Source: Mesorhizobium sp. B2-3-4
GTDB taxonomy: Bacteria > Pseudomonadota > Alphaproteobacteria > Rhizobiales > Rhizobiaceae
Assembly (NCBI RefSeq): GCF_006442315.1
Contig: NZ_VFVY01000011.1
Coordinates: 124,001 to 188,000 of the forward strand
Direction: 5' to 3'
DNA: 64,000 nt
Shown here: positions 25,606 through 33,766 of the stretch, in pieces
How the letters are laid out: the number at the start of each line of letters is the position of its first letter
Position numbering within the stretch: the stretch's first letter is position 1
Translations under genes and position numbers: made by a program
Notes under the pieces: generated by a model
What the model was told of the DNA's origin: nothing
What the model saw: only the letters and a program-made list of their open reading frames with translations
Databases searched by the model: none

Positions 25606-27255
25606 CTACGCCGCGACTTCCTGGGCCGCCCATTTGCGCAGGATCTGCGCGGTGCGTTCCTCGTTGATATCGACCATGCGGGCGAGCCGTTCCTGCGGGG
25701 CAGGCCTGATCTTCTGGCGCAGGTCATCGAGCGAGGTGGCGCCGGCACGCGTGCCAGGCAAGGCGCTGACGGTGGCACCCGCGTCACCGGAGGCGACCGC
25801 CTCCGGCGTGGGCAGCGAGCGCTGGACCTCATCGAAATTGGGGCCCGCTATGGCGGGCGTCGCCTTGGCCGTCAGAGCCGCCGCCATCGGCCGCAGACCG
25901 AAGAAGGCGACCAGGAAGACCACGACGATGAAGGCGCCGGCATTGATCAGCGTGCCGGCATGCTGGCCGATGGAATCGAGCATTCCCGCCTGCGGAACCG
26001 CCTCGCCGTCCAGTCCGTCGATGAACTCCACCGCCGAGACGTCGATGACATCGCCGCGCTTGTCGTCGAAGCCGGTGGCGGAACTCACCATCTTCTGGAT
26101 TTCGGCGACGCGCTTGGCGATCTGTTCCGGCGTCGCGTCCTTGCCCAGGATCGCCTTCAGCCTGTCCTGGTTGACGACTACGGCGATCGACATTTTGGTG
26201 ACGCTGTAGCCGTTGGAGACGGTGGCGATCTTCTTGGAGTTGATCTCGTAGTTGGTGATCTCTTCCTTGCGGTCGTTGGCCGAGGAGGTCTGGGGACCTT
26301 CGGTGCTGGTCGCCTGGGTTTCCGGCAGATTCTGCTCGACGCTGGCCGGGGTCGAGGCCTGCTTCTGGTTGCTGTTCTCGTTGGCACGCACCGACTGCAC
26401 CGAGCGTTCGACGCGCGATTCCGGATCGAAGATCGTCTCTTCGGTCTGGCGGGTGTCGGTGTTGACGTCGGCCTTGACGCTGGCACGGAAATTGTCCGGG
26501 CCGAGATAGGGGGTCAGCGCGCGGCGGATGTTGTCGCCGATCTGCGCCTCGACGGTCTGCTCTACGCCGAGCGTACGGGCGGCGCTGGTGTTGGATGGAT
26601 CGTCGCCCGCGGCCAGGAGGTTGCCGTTGGAATCGAGCACCGTCACCTTGTCGGCCGACAGGCCGGGAACGGCGGCGGCGACGAGATGGCGGATCGACAT
26701 GGCGCTTTTCTCCGCGTCGATGCCGGCATAGCGGATGACGACCGAGGCAGAAGGTTGCTGTTCGTCGCGGCGGAAATTGGCACGCTCGGACATGACGATG
26801 TGGACACGTGCCGCCTTGATGCCTGCGATCGACTGGATGGTGCGGGCGATCTCGCCTTCCAGCGCCCGCACCCGGGTGATCTGCTGCATGAAGGAGGTGA
26901 GTCCCATCGCGCCGACATTGTCGAAGAGTTCGTATCCGGCATTGGCGCTGGTCGGTAGGCCCTTCTCGGCAAGTAGCATGCGTGCCTGCGCCGTGGTGCC
27001 GGCCGGCACCAGCACGGAAGTCCCGTCGGCGCCGACGTCGAAGCCGATGCCGGCCTCGCCCAGCACCAGGCCGATCTGGTTCACGTCGGAGCGGTCGAGC
27101 CCGACATAAAGCGTGTCATAGGCCGGGCGGTTGAGGTAGACCGAGGCAACGCCGATGACCGCCATCACCAGCACGGCAATGCCGGCCAGCATGGCGAGGC
27201 GCCTGACGCCAAAGCCGCGGAGATTCGAGATGATGCTCTGGATCTGTTCCGGCAC
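25606..27255 (-). CDS. fliF: Flagellar MS-ring protein FliF
   Basis: A 549-residue MS-ring protein: N-terminal membrane helix (about 18-40), ring-building motifs with YVGLDRSDVNQIGLVLGEAGIGFDV and LLAEKGLPTSANAGYELFD, the serine/asparagine-rich variable region near 300-340, a second membrane helix (about 440-460) and a cytoplasmic tail for FliG (LRQKIRPAPQERLARMVDINEERTAQILRKWAAQE). The start is GTG 27255 with GGGAG 10 nt upstream. First gene of the fliF-fliH-motB-motC-fliK-transglycosylase operon. Confidence 0.97.
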   Translation of the reverse strand: MPEQIQSIISNLRGFGVRRLAMLAGIAVLVMAVIGVASVYLNRPAYDTLYVGLDRSDVNQIGLVLGEAGIGFDVGADGTSVLVPAGTTAQARMLLAEKGLPTSANAGYELFDNVGAMGLTSFMQQITRVRALEGEIARTIQSIAGIKAARVHIVMSERANFRRDEQQPSASVVIRYAGIDAEKSAMSIRHLVAAAVPGLSADKVTVLDSNGNLLAAGDDPSNTSAARTLGVEQTVEAQIGDNIRRALTPYLGPDNFRASVKADVNTDTRQTEETIFDPESRVERSVQSVRANENSNQKQASTPASVEQNLPETQATSTEGPQTSSANDRKEEITNYEINSKKIATVSNGYSVTKMSIAVVVNQDRLKAILGKDATPEQIAKRVAEIQKMVSSATGFDDKRGDVIDVSAVEFIDGLDGEAVPQAGMLDSIGQHAGTLINAGAFIVVVFLVAFFGLRPMAAALTAKATPAIAGPNFDEVQRSLPTPEAVASGDAGATVSALPGTRAGATSLDDLRQKIRPAPQERLARMVDINEERTAQILRKWAAQEVAA

Positions 27256-27323
27256 GGTTGAGCGACTCCCAGCATGACTGTCAGCCGGGACACTAGCTCT
27301 CGAAGCTTGTGCGAAAATGAAAT

Positions 27324-27348
27324 CGGGCCGCGCTTGCGGCGCGGCCCG
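27324..27348 (-). terminator. Rho-independent terminator of downstream flagellin gene
   Basis: Perfect 10-bp GC stem (27324-27333 with 27339-27348), 5-nt loop, followed on the minus strand by a T-rich run (ATTTCATTTTCG). It is 40 bp after the flagellin stop and isolates it from fliF. Nearly identical to the hairpin at 28674-28698. Confidence 0.85.
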
Positions 27349-27387
27349 TCAATTGGAAGCAAATGCAATCCGTCGGCTAAGATCAGC

Positions 27388-28458
27388 CTAGCCGTTCTTG
27401 AACAGCGACAGGATTGACTGCGAGGAGCTGTTGGCGATCGACAAGGATTGGATGCCGAGCTGCTGTTGAACCTGCAGCGCCTGGAGGCGGGTCGATTCCT
27501 TGTTCATGTCGGCATCTACGAGCTGGCCGACGCCGCGGTCGATGGAGTCCATCAGGCTTTGCGTGAAGGTCTTCTGCAGGTCGATCGAGCTCTTGGCGGC
27601 GCCGAGAATGGTGGCGGAGTCGGTCAACTGGCTCATGACGTCGTCGATCTTGTTGACCATCTGCGTGATGATGTCGTCGGTCACACCAGACGCCGTGATG
27701 TCGAGATTAAAGGCCGAGACGTTGTCTATCTTGGCAACCGTCGTGCCCGCGGCGGTCTGGCCGGCGGTGTTGGCCGCGATGTCGGTGCTGCCGCTGGCGA
27801 TCGAGGCGGCATAGGCGGTATCGTAGAGATTCTGGGCCGCGGCCGTGGCGTAGACCGAGGTTGCACGGTCGATAATGCCTTGGTTCTTGACGGCGGTGGG
27901 AAGCCCGCTGTCGAAAAGCTTGGTGCTCTCGACATCGACATCGATCGTGCCGAGCGAGATCGCGCCCGACGAAGAGCGATTGAACGACGACACGATCTGG
28001 GCGTCAGGCTGGACGCCGTCATTGGCGGCGGAGACCTGCTTGGACGTCACCGACAGATAGTTCGAGCCGGAGAAAGTAGCAGCATCGGCAAACGATTTCA
28101 TCTGCGCCTGAAGCGCGGTGATTTCGGTCTGCGTCTTTGCCTTGTTGGCATCCGTCTGGCCAATGGTAGAAAGCAGCTTGGTCTTGAGGTTGCCGATGGT
28201 CGTCAGGACGTTGTTCATGCCGGTATAGGCGGTGTCGACCTTCGAGGCGCCGAGGCCGAGCGCATCCTGCACAGTAGAGAGAGCCTGATTGTCGGAACGC
28301 ATGGTCGTGGCGATCGACCAGTAGGCGGCGTTGTCGGAGGCTTCGGAGACGCGGTACCCGGTCGAAATCCGGGCCTGCGTCTGCTCGAGCGATCTGTTGG
28401 TGGCGTTAAGGCTTTGAAGTGCAGTCAACGCCGCAGCGTTCGTCATGATGCTCGCCAA
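27388..28458 (-). CDS. fla: Flagellin (downstream copy, TTG start)
   Basis: A 356-residue flagellin. The conserved N-terminal D0/D1 (SIMTNAAALTALQSLNATNRSLEQTQARISTGYRVS) and C-terminal D1/D0 (IDLQKTFTQSLMDSIDRGVGQLVDADMNKESTRLQALQVQQQLGIQSLSIANSSSQSILSLF) flank a variable centre. The start is taken as TTG 28458: AAGGAG lies 8 nt upstream and the residues (L)ASIMTN align with the MASIMTN start of the second flagellin. The ATG 12 nt further in would be 20 nt from the site. Monocistronic with its own terminator, leader hairpin and a CtrA-like site upstream. Confidence 0.95.
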   Translation of the reverse strand: MASIMTNAAALTALQSLNATNRSLEQTQARISTGYRVSEASDNAAYWSIATTMRSDNQALSTVQDALGLGASKVDTAYTGMNNVLTTIGNLKTKLLSTIGQTDANKAKTQTEITALQAQMKSFADAATFSGSNYLSVTSKQVSAANDGVQPDAQIVSSFNRSSSGAISLGTIDVDVESTKLFDSGLPTAVKNQGIIDRATSVYATAAAQNLYDTAYAASIASGSTDIAANTAGQTAAGTTVAKIDNVSAFNLDITASGVTDDIITQMVNKIDDVMSQLTDSATILGAAKSSIDLQKTFTQSLMDSIDRGVGQLVDADMNKESTRLQALQVQQQLGIQSLSIANSSSQSILSLFKNG

Positions 28459-28505
28459 GAAACTCACTCCTTTTCCAAGGCCGGCCCTCACCGGCTTTAA
28501 CCCTC

Positions 28506-28523
28506 GCGGGCCGGTCGGCCCGC
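28506..28523 (-). promoter_or_regulatory. Leader hairpin of downstream flagellin mRNA
   Basis: Perfect 7-bp inverted repeat GCGGGCC/GGCCCGC with a 4-nt loop, 48-65 nt upstream of the TTG start. The other flagellin leader has a hairpin at a similar distance. Candidate site for FlbT-dependent control of flagellin mRNA. Confidence 0.45.
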
Positions 28524-28576
28524 CTGTGGATCGCCGTGCCAAGGAGGCCGATTGGGCAATCCGTCGTAAGCGTTGG

Positions 28577-28604
28577 TTAACCATAACTAGCGCGGTATGG
28601 TTAA
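28577..28604. promoter_or_regulatory. Inverted repeat upstream of flagellin gene
   Basis: TTAACCATA (28577-28585) and TATGGTTAA (28596-28604) form a perfect 9-bp inverted repeat with a 10-bp spacer. It shares one arm with the CtrA-like site beside it. Confidence 0.45.
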
Positions 28605-28615
28605 TGGTCAGTTAA
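28597..28615 (-). promoter_or_regulatory. CtrA-binding-site match upstream of flagellin
   Basis: On the gene's strand the sequence is TTAA-N7-TTAACCAT, a full match to the CtrA consensus TTAA-N7-TTAAC of alphaproteobacteria. It lies about 140-157 bp upstream of the flagellin start in otherwise GC-rich DNA. CtrA controls flagellar genes in Caulobacter; control here is inferred. Confidence 0.65.
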
Positions 28616-28673
28616 AAGACCGGCTTCGAGGGTTAAGGAACGAGCGTTGCGCGGGGCTGGTGCAAACGCAAAA

Positions 28674-28698
28674 CGGGCCGCGCTTTTGGCGCGGCCCG
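28674..28698 (-). terminator. Rho-independent terminator of upstream flagellin gene
   Basis: Perfect 10-bp GC stem (28674-28683 with 28689-28698), 5-nt loop, then TTTTGCGTTTG on the minus strand, 33 bp after the flagellin stop. Stem identical to that at 27324-27348. Confidence 0.87.
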
Positions 28699-28730
28699 CA
28701 TGATTGTTTGTACTGCTTGAGCTAGTAAGA

Positions 28731-29732
28731 TCAGCCGCGGAAGAGCGACAGGATCGACTGCGACGAGCCGTTGGCGATCGAAAGCGCCTGGACACCGAGC
28801 TGCTGCTGAACCTGTAGGGCCTGGAGACGGGTCGATTCCTTGTTCATGTCGGCATCGACGAGCTGGCCGACGCCACGATCGATGGAGTCCATCAGGCTCG
28901 ACGTGAAGGTCTTCTGCAGATCGATGGAGCTCTTGGCGGCGCCGAGCTTGGTGGCGGCGTCCGTCATTCCCTTGAGCGCGGCGTCGACAACGTTCATCTG
29001 CTGAGCGATCTGGGCATCGCTGAAGCCCTTGCCCGTGGTCGTGTCGTAGACTGCGAGCGTGGCCACCGAATAGGTGTCGCCGGTTGCCGGGGCAGCACCT
29101 GCGGTCGGGTTCTGGGCAGCCGTGGTGACGGCAGCGCCGGTGGTGCCGAGGCGGTCGGCATCGAGGATGCCCTTCTTGGTGCCCGTCGTGGTGCCGGCTT
29201 CATACAGCTTGATGCTTTCGACGTTGACATCGATCGTGCTGATCGAGGACTTGCCGGAAGCGTCGCGATTGAAGGCCGAAACGATTTTGACGTCGGCTGC
29301 CGCAGTGCCGGTGCCGCTGTCGACCGAAAGCATGTTGGTACCCGAGAAGGTAGCGCCGTCGGCATAGGCCTTCAACTGCTTCTGCAGGGCGGCGATTTCG
29401 ACCTGGGTCTTTGCCTTGTCGGCATCGGTCTGGCCGTAGGAAGCGGTCAGCTTGGTCTTGATCTGGTTGATGGTGTCGATCGCGCTGTTCATGCCGGTGT
29501 AGGCGGTGTCGACTTTCGAAGCGCCGAGACCGAGGGCGTCCGAAACGGTCGACATCTGCTGGTTGTCGGAGCGCATCGTGGTGGCGATCGACCAGTAGGC
29601 GGCGTTATCGGAAGCCTGGGAGACGCGGTAGCCCGTCGAGATGCGGGCCTGAGTGGTGTCGAGGCTCTTCTGGGTGGCATTCAAGCTCTGCAGGGCGGTC
29701 AACGCCGAAGCGTTGGTCATGATACTGGCCAT
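28731..29732 (-). CDS. fla: Flagellin (upstream copy)
   Basis: A 333-residue flagellin, closely paralogous to the next gene at both ends (MASIMTNASALTALQSLNATQKSLDTTQARISTGY; IDLQKTFTSSLMDSIDRGVGQLVDADMNKESTRLQALQVQQQLGVQALSIANGSSQSILSLF) but different in the surface-exposed centre (about residues 130-250). ATG 29732 has AAGG about 13 nt upstream. Monocistronic, with its own terminator; 246 bp separate it from fliP and hold the promoter and leader. Confidence 0.97.
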   Translation of the reverse strand: MASIMTNASALTALQSLNATQKSLDTTQARISTGYRVSQASDNAAYWSIATTMRSDNQQMSTVSDALGLGASKVDTAYTGMNSAIDTINQIKTKLTASYGQTDADKAKTQVEIAALQKQLKAYADGATFSGTNMLSVDSGTGTAAADVKIVSAFNRDASGKSSISTIDVNVESIKLYEAGTTTGTKKGILDADRLGTTGAAVTTAAQNPTAGAAPATGDTYSVATLAVYDTTTGKGFSDAQIAQQMNVVDAALKGMTDAATKLGAAKSSIDLQKTFTSSLMDSIDRGVGQLVDADMNKESTRLQALQVQQQLGVQALSIANGSSQSILSLFRG

Positions 29733-29769
29733 GGCTACTCGTACCTTGTTTTTACAGGGTGTTTTTTTG

Positions 29770-29790
29770 CATACCGGTTTGTCCGGTATG
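29770..29790 (-). promoter_or_regulatory. Leader hairpin of upstream flagellin mRNA
   Basis: Perfect 8-bp inverted repeat CATACCGG/CCGGTATG with a 5-nt loop, 38-58 nt upstream of the flagellin ATG. No U tract follows in the direction of transcription, so it is not a terminator. Candidate FlbT target. Confidence 0.5.
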
Positions 29791-29888
29791 ACGGAGCGGC
29801 ATCATGCCAATGACCGTTGCGTTTTGGGTCACCCGCCATCTGCGAGCGACTATGGCGGCCAGTCCCTACCAAAGACCTAAACTGGACG

Positions 29889-29903
29889 GTTAATCGAAAA
29901 TAA
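29889..29903 (-). promoter_or_regulatory. CtrA-like site upstream of flagellin
   Basis: On the gene's strand TTAT-N6-TTAAC, one mismatch from a CtrA site with 6-bp spacing, at 157-171 bp before the start codon, the same distance as the full site before the other flagellin. Confidence 0.4.
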
Positions 29904-29978
29904 TTTGGAGAAAATTCGCGCCCGCGGCCCTCCGCCCGGCACGGAGGGGCAAACGATGCCTGATGCCGGAGCGGCGGA

Positions 29979-30710
29979 TCAGGTGAAGGAGCGCACCAGG
30001 CTGCCGACGAGCAGGTTCCAGCCGTCGATCAGGACGAAGAACAGGATCTTGAACGGCAGCGACACGACCGTGGGCGGCAGCATCATCATGCCCATCGCCA
30101 TGGTGATGGTGGCCACGATCAGGTCGATGACCAGGAATGGCAGCACGATCAGGAAGCCGATCTCGAAGCCGCGCCTGATTTCGGAGATCATGAAGGCAGG
30201 CACCAGGATGCGCAGGTCGACGGTCTCCTTGGCGACGACCTGGCCGCGCTCACGGGCGAGATCGGCGAAAAGGTCGAAATCCTTGTCGCGCACATTGTGC
30301 AGCATGAAGGTGCGGAATGGATCCGAAATCTTCTCGAAGGCCTCGGTCTGGCTGATCTGGTTGTCCATCAGCGGCTTGACGCCGGTGTTCCAAGCCTGAT
30401 CGAAGGTCGGCGCCATGACATAGAAGGTCATGAACAGCGACAGTGAAATGAGGATGAGGTTGGCCGGAGTCGACTGCAGGCCGATGCCGGCACGCAGGAT
30501 CGAGAAGGCGATGACGAAGCGGGTGAAGCTCGTCACCATGATCAGCAGCCCCGGCGCCACCGACAGGACGGTCAGCAGGCCGAACATCTGGATGATGTAG
30601 CCGACGGTGGTGCCATCGGCCTTGCCGATGCCGCCAAGGTCCAGTTGCTGGGCCGCCGCGACGGAGGTGGCGGCACCGATCAGCGCCGCGGCAAGAAGAA
30701 ATTTTCTCAT
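29979..30710 (-). CDS. fliP: Flagellar export apparatus protein FliP
   Basis: A 243-residue gate protein with a cleavable signal peptide (about 1-20) and four membrane helices; the family segments FVIAFSILRAGIGLQSTPANLILISLSLFMTFYVMAPTFD and GFEIGFLIVLPFLVIDLIVATITMAMGMMMLPP are clear. It overlaps the fliL stop by 4 bp and is the last gene of the 14-gene operon that begins at 41041. Confidence 0.97.
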   Translation of the reverse strand: MRKFLLAAALIGAATSVAAAQQLDLGGIGKADGTTVGYIIQMFGLLTVLSVAPGLLIMVTSFTRFVIAFSILRAGIGLQSTPANLILISLSLFMTFYVMAPTFDQAWNTGVKPLMDNQISQTEAFEKISDPFRTFMLHNVRDKDFDLFADLARERGQVVAKETVDLRILVPAFMISEIRRGFEIGFLIVLPFLVIDLIVATITMAMGMMMLPPTVVSLPFKILFFVLIDGWNLLVGSLVRSFT

Positions 30711-31201
30711 TCGAGCAGCAATGTCCTGACGAGAACCTGTTTGACGTGCCCCTGACTGCGGATCGAGGCGCGTTCGTCGAGATCGGCCTTCAGGTGCTGG
30801 TAGCCGCTGGCGCCTTCGATCTGGTGCATCTTGAGCGTGCGCACGAAGGCCAGCAGGTCCTGGTGGATGTCCTCGGTCATCGCCGGCGGCTGCGGAGCGT
30901 CGTAGACCACGGACACTTCCATCCTGATCCAGGTATCGGCCGGCGAGGCGATGTTGGTGGTGATCGGCGCCAGCGCGACGAGTGTCGGGCCTGTGCCCGG
31001 CTGTTGGGCGGCTTCGGGCTGGGCGACCTTGCCCTCGTTTTCAGGCGCTACCGGCACCGACGATGGCGCGCCGACGCCCTTGAGATAGCCGCCCGACATC
31101 CAGCCCATGCCGATGGCGGCCGCCGTCACCAGGAGCAGCATGGCACCCTGGACGGCAAGGGAGGGACCCTTGCGAGGCTGAACCTGTTCGACATTGGCCA
31201 C
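30707..31201 (-). CDS. fliL: Flagellar basal-body-associated protein FliL
   Basis: A 164-residue single-pass inner-membrane protein (helix about 18-36) with a periplasmic domain (IRMEVSVVYDAPQPPAMTEDIHQDLLAFVRTLKMHQIEGASGYQHLKADLDERASIRSQGHVKQVLVRTLLLE) of the FliL family, which surrounds the stator plug region. Lies 35 bp after flgH. Confidence 0.93.
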   Translation of the reverse strand: MANVEQVQPRKGPSLAVQGAMLLLVTAAAIGMGWMSGGYLKGVGAPSSVPVAPENEGKVAQPEAAQQPGTGPTLVALAPITTNIASPADTWIRMEVSVVYDAPQPPAMTEDIHQDLLAFVRTLKMHQIEGASGYQHLKADLDERASIRSQGHVKQVLVRTLLLE

Positions 31202-31236
31202 GGTGCTTTGCTCCCCAATCCCCAGAAGGCCAAGAC

Positions 31237-31941
31237 CTAGAACGGAAGAACCTGGTCGAGGACCTGCTGGCCGTAGGCCGGCTGCTGGACCTCGCTGACG
31301 CGACCGCGGCCGCCATAGGAGATGCGCGCCTCGGCGATGCGTTCATAAGAGATGGTGTTCTCCGCGCCGATGTCCGACGGGCGCACCATGCCGGCGATCG
31401 TAAGCACCCGGAGCTCGTAGTTGACGCGCACTTCCTGGGAACCCCTGATCATCAGATTGCCGTTTGGCAGGACCTCGGTGACGACGGCGGCGACATTGAG
31501 CTCCAGATTCTCGGAGCGCTTGATTTCGCCGTCGGCGTTGGTTTCGGTGCTGGAGCTCAGGCCGGCGTCGCCTTTGCCGCTGGTGCTGTTGCCTTCCCAT
31601 CCGAGCGTGACGTCGTAGCCCAGCTTGCGCGCGGCGGTGCGGCTTCTGTCGTTCTGGTTCTTGAAGTTGGCCTTATCGTTGAGCTTGATCCTGACAGTCA
31701 GGATGTCGCCTTCGCGTAGCGCTCTGGGATCGGTGAACAGCCGGCTCTGGCGGTCGTCCCAAAGCGAGAACTTCTTGACCGGCGCGGCGGGCGGCTGGGG
31801 ATAGCTGTAGGGCGCGACCCCGTCGCTGCCGATGCCCGATCCGACCGGCGACAACGACGGTTCCCTGCCGATCTCCTTGAAGTTGGTGCCGCAGCCGGAC
31901 AAGGCCGCCGCCGCGCACAGGATGAGTATTCTGCGGATCAT
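31237..31941 (-). CDS. flgH: Flagellar L-ring lipoprotein FlgH
   Basis: A 234-residue L-ring protein with a lipoprotein signal (lipobox ALSGC, Cys at about residue 17). Conserved segments include SLWDDRQSRLFTDPRALREGDILTVRI, SENLELNVAAVVTEVLPNGNLMIRGSQEVRVNYELRVLTIAGMVRPSDIGAENTISYERIAEARISYGGRG. ATG 31941 overlaps the motE stop (ATGA). Confidence 0.96.
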   Translation of the reverse strand: MIRRILILCAAAALSGCGTNFKEIGREPSLSPVGSGIGSDGVAPYSYPQPPAAPVKKFSLWDDRQSRLFTDPRALREGDILTVRIKLNDKANFKNQNDRSRTAARKLGYDVTLGWEGNSTSGKGDAGLSSSTETNADGEIKRSENLELNVAAVVTEVLPNGNLMIRGSQEVRVNYELRVLTIAGMVRPSDIGAENTISYERIAEARISYGGRGRVSEVQQPAYGQQVLDQVLPF

Positions 31942-32522
31942 GACGGATCTACCCTTCGGGCTGCGCTGGCCATGATGCCGGTGAGCGTCGCCGCCGCCTT
32001 CTGGTCCATTTCGTTGAGGATGACGCCGGCCTTGCGCGAATCGAGCTTCATCAGGATGGCCGCGGCCAGGTCGGCGTTGACGATCGCCAGCCGTTCGGCC
32101 GCCGCATCGGGCTTCATGCCGGCATAAATCTTGACGACGCTGTCTTCGGCCCGCGCCAGGAAGACCTCGCGCCGCTTCAGCCAGCTTTCATATTCGGCTT
32201 TCTTCTCGTCCAGTGCCTTCATGCGCTGGTCGATGCCGGCCTGGAGCTGTTTCAGCTCCTCCGCCTGCAAGGCATAGCGGCGGTCGCGCGCGGCGTCGGC
32301 GATGTTGGAGCAGAAGCGCTCGATCTCGCTCTGGTCGGGCGCTTTCTCCCGCGTCAATTGCAGCGGTGCCACGGCGGGCTGCGCTCCCGGCAGAACCTGG
32401 CGAACGGTGTCCTCGGCGCGCGTGACGCCGGCGAACGACATGGCCGCGAGAGCCGCGGCCGCGATCAGGATCGCGTGGCAGCGGCGGCTTTCATGGGATG
32501 AGAGGAGAGGGATCATCGGCAT
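31938..32522 (-). CDS. motE: MotC chaperone MotE
   Basis: A 194-residue secreted protein: signal peptide to about residue 36 (SFAGVTRA), then a coiled coil (ADAARDRRYALQAEELKQLQAGIDQRMKALDEKKAEYESWLKRREVFL) and an MgtE-N-like C-terminal region (IYAGMKPDAAAERLAIVNADLAAAILMKLDSRKAGVILNEMD). This is the MotE family, in Sinorhizobium the periplasmic chaperone that stabilises MotC. Sits between flgI (2-bp gap) and flgH (4-bp overlap). Confidence 0.9.
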   Translation of the reverse strand: MPMIPLLSSHESRRCHAILIAAAALAAMSFAGVTRAEDTVRQVLPGAQPAVAPLQLTREKAPDQSEIERFCSNIADAARDRRYALQAEELKQLQAGIDQRMKALDEKKAEYESWLKRREVFLARAEDSVVKIYAGMKPDAAAERLAIVNADLAAAILMKLDSRKAGVILNEMDQKAAATLTGIMASAARRVDPS

Positions 32523-32524
32523 CG

Positions 32525-33766
32525 CTATTGGAGAACCAGATCGGCTTGGAGCGCGCCGGCCGACTTGATGCCCTGCAGGATGGCGATGATGCCGTCCGGC
32601 TTGACGCCGAGACGATTGAGGCCGGAGACGAGGGTTTGCAGGTCGGGTCCGTCGAGCACGGCGACGCGGGCGTCGGGGCGGCTGGCATCGATGGCGGTGA
32701 ACGGCTCGACGGCGGTTTCGCCCTTGGAGAAGGGTTCGGGCTGCACGACGCGCGGCGCCTCCGTGATGCGCACCGTCAGCGTGCCGTGGCTGATGGCGAC
32801 ACGCGAGATCTTGACGTCGTTGCCGATGACGATGGTGCCAGTGCGCTCGTCGATGACGACGCGGGCCGGCGTGTCGGATTCGACCACCAGGTTCTCGATC
32901 TCGGCATAGAAGCGGGCCGCCGAGACGCTTTTCGGCCGCCTGATCTGCACCGTACGGGAATCGCGCTCGGCCGCCACGCGCATGCCGAAGCGCTGGGCGG
33001 TGTAGTCGTTGATGGCGTCGGCGATGCGAATGGCGGTCGAGAAATCGGGATTGCGCAGTTGCAGCGTCAGTGTCGACTGGTCGTCGAACTCGGCCTTCAC
33101 CGAGCGCTCGACGATGGCGCCGTTCGGCACGCGGCCCGCGGTCGGCACGCCTTGCGTCAATTGCTCGGCCTGGCCTTGGGCGGTGAAGCCGGAAACGATG
33201 ACCGCGCCCTGGCCGACGGCATAGATCTCCCCGTCCGCGGCCTTGAGCGGCGTCATGATCAGCGTGCCGCCGGCAAGCGAGGTGGCGTCGCCCATGGAGG
33301 AAACGTCGATGTCGATACGGGCGCCCGATTGCACGTAGGGTGGCATGTTGGCGGTGACGATGACGGCGGCGACGTTCTTGGCGCGCGCGCTGCCGCCTTC
33401 GGTGGCGATGCCGAGATTTTCGAGCATGGCGCGGATCGACTGTTCGGTAAACGGCGAATTGCGCAGGCTGTCGCCGGATCCGGCGAGGCCGATGACGAGG
33501 CCGTAGCCGACGAGCTGGTTGTCGCGCGAGCTCTGCAGCTGGGCGATGTCCTTGATGCGCGAGGCGACCTGGCCCGGCGGCAGCTGGCTCGGCCCGGGCG
33601 AGACGCGGAACATGCGCGTGGTGGTGGCCGGGTCATATTCTGGATCGGTGTAGACACCGCCATCCCTGGCGGCGAGCTCACGCTTGGCCTTGGGTGTCAG
33701 GCCATCGGCCAGCGCCGGCTGCAGGCCAAGTGCTGCCGCGAGCAGAAGGGTAAGCGGGCGCATCAT
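32525..33766 (-). CDS. flgI: Flagellar P-ring protein FlgI
   Basis: A 413-residue secreted P-ring subunit with a signal peptide (to about residue 20). Family core: ASRIKDIAQLQSSRDNQLVGYGLVIGLAGSGDSLRNSPFTEQSIRAMLENLGI, AAVIVTANMPPYVQSGARIDIDVSSMGDATSLAGGTLIMTPLKAADG, and C-terminal LVSGLNRLGVKPDGIIAILQGIKSAGALQADLVLQ. About 45 residues longer than typical because of an extra N-terminal segment between signal and core. Overlaps flgA by 4 bp. Confidence 0.96.
   Translation of the reverse strand: MMRPLTLLLAAALGLQPALADGLTPKAKRELAARDGGVYTDPEYDPATTTRMFRVSPGPSQLPPGQVASRIKDIAQLQSSRDNQLVGYGLVIGLAGSGDSLRNSPFTEQSIRAMLENLGIATEGGSARAKNVAAVIVTANMPPYVQSGARIDIDVSSMGDATSLAGGTLIMTPLKAADGEIYAVGQGAVIVSGFTAQGQAEQLTQGVPTAGRVPNGAIVERSVKAEFDDQSTLTLQLRNPDFSTAIRIADAINDYTAQRFGMRVAAERDSRTVQIRRPKSVSAARFYAEIENLVVESDTPARVVIDERTGTIVIGNDVKISRVAISHGTLTVRITEAPRVVQPEPFSKGETAVEPFTAIDASRPDARVAVLDGPDLQTLVSGLNRLGVKPDGIIAILQGIKSAGALQADLVLQ

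Noticed and set aside
25141..26958. A 605-codon plus-strand ORF opposite fliF and the fliH-like gene
   Set aside because: Same kind of GC-driven shadow; R/G/D-rich with no recognisable domain.
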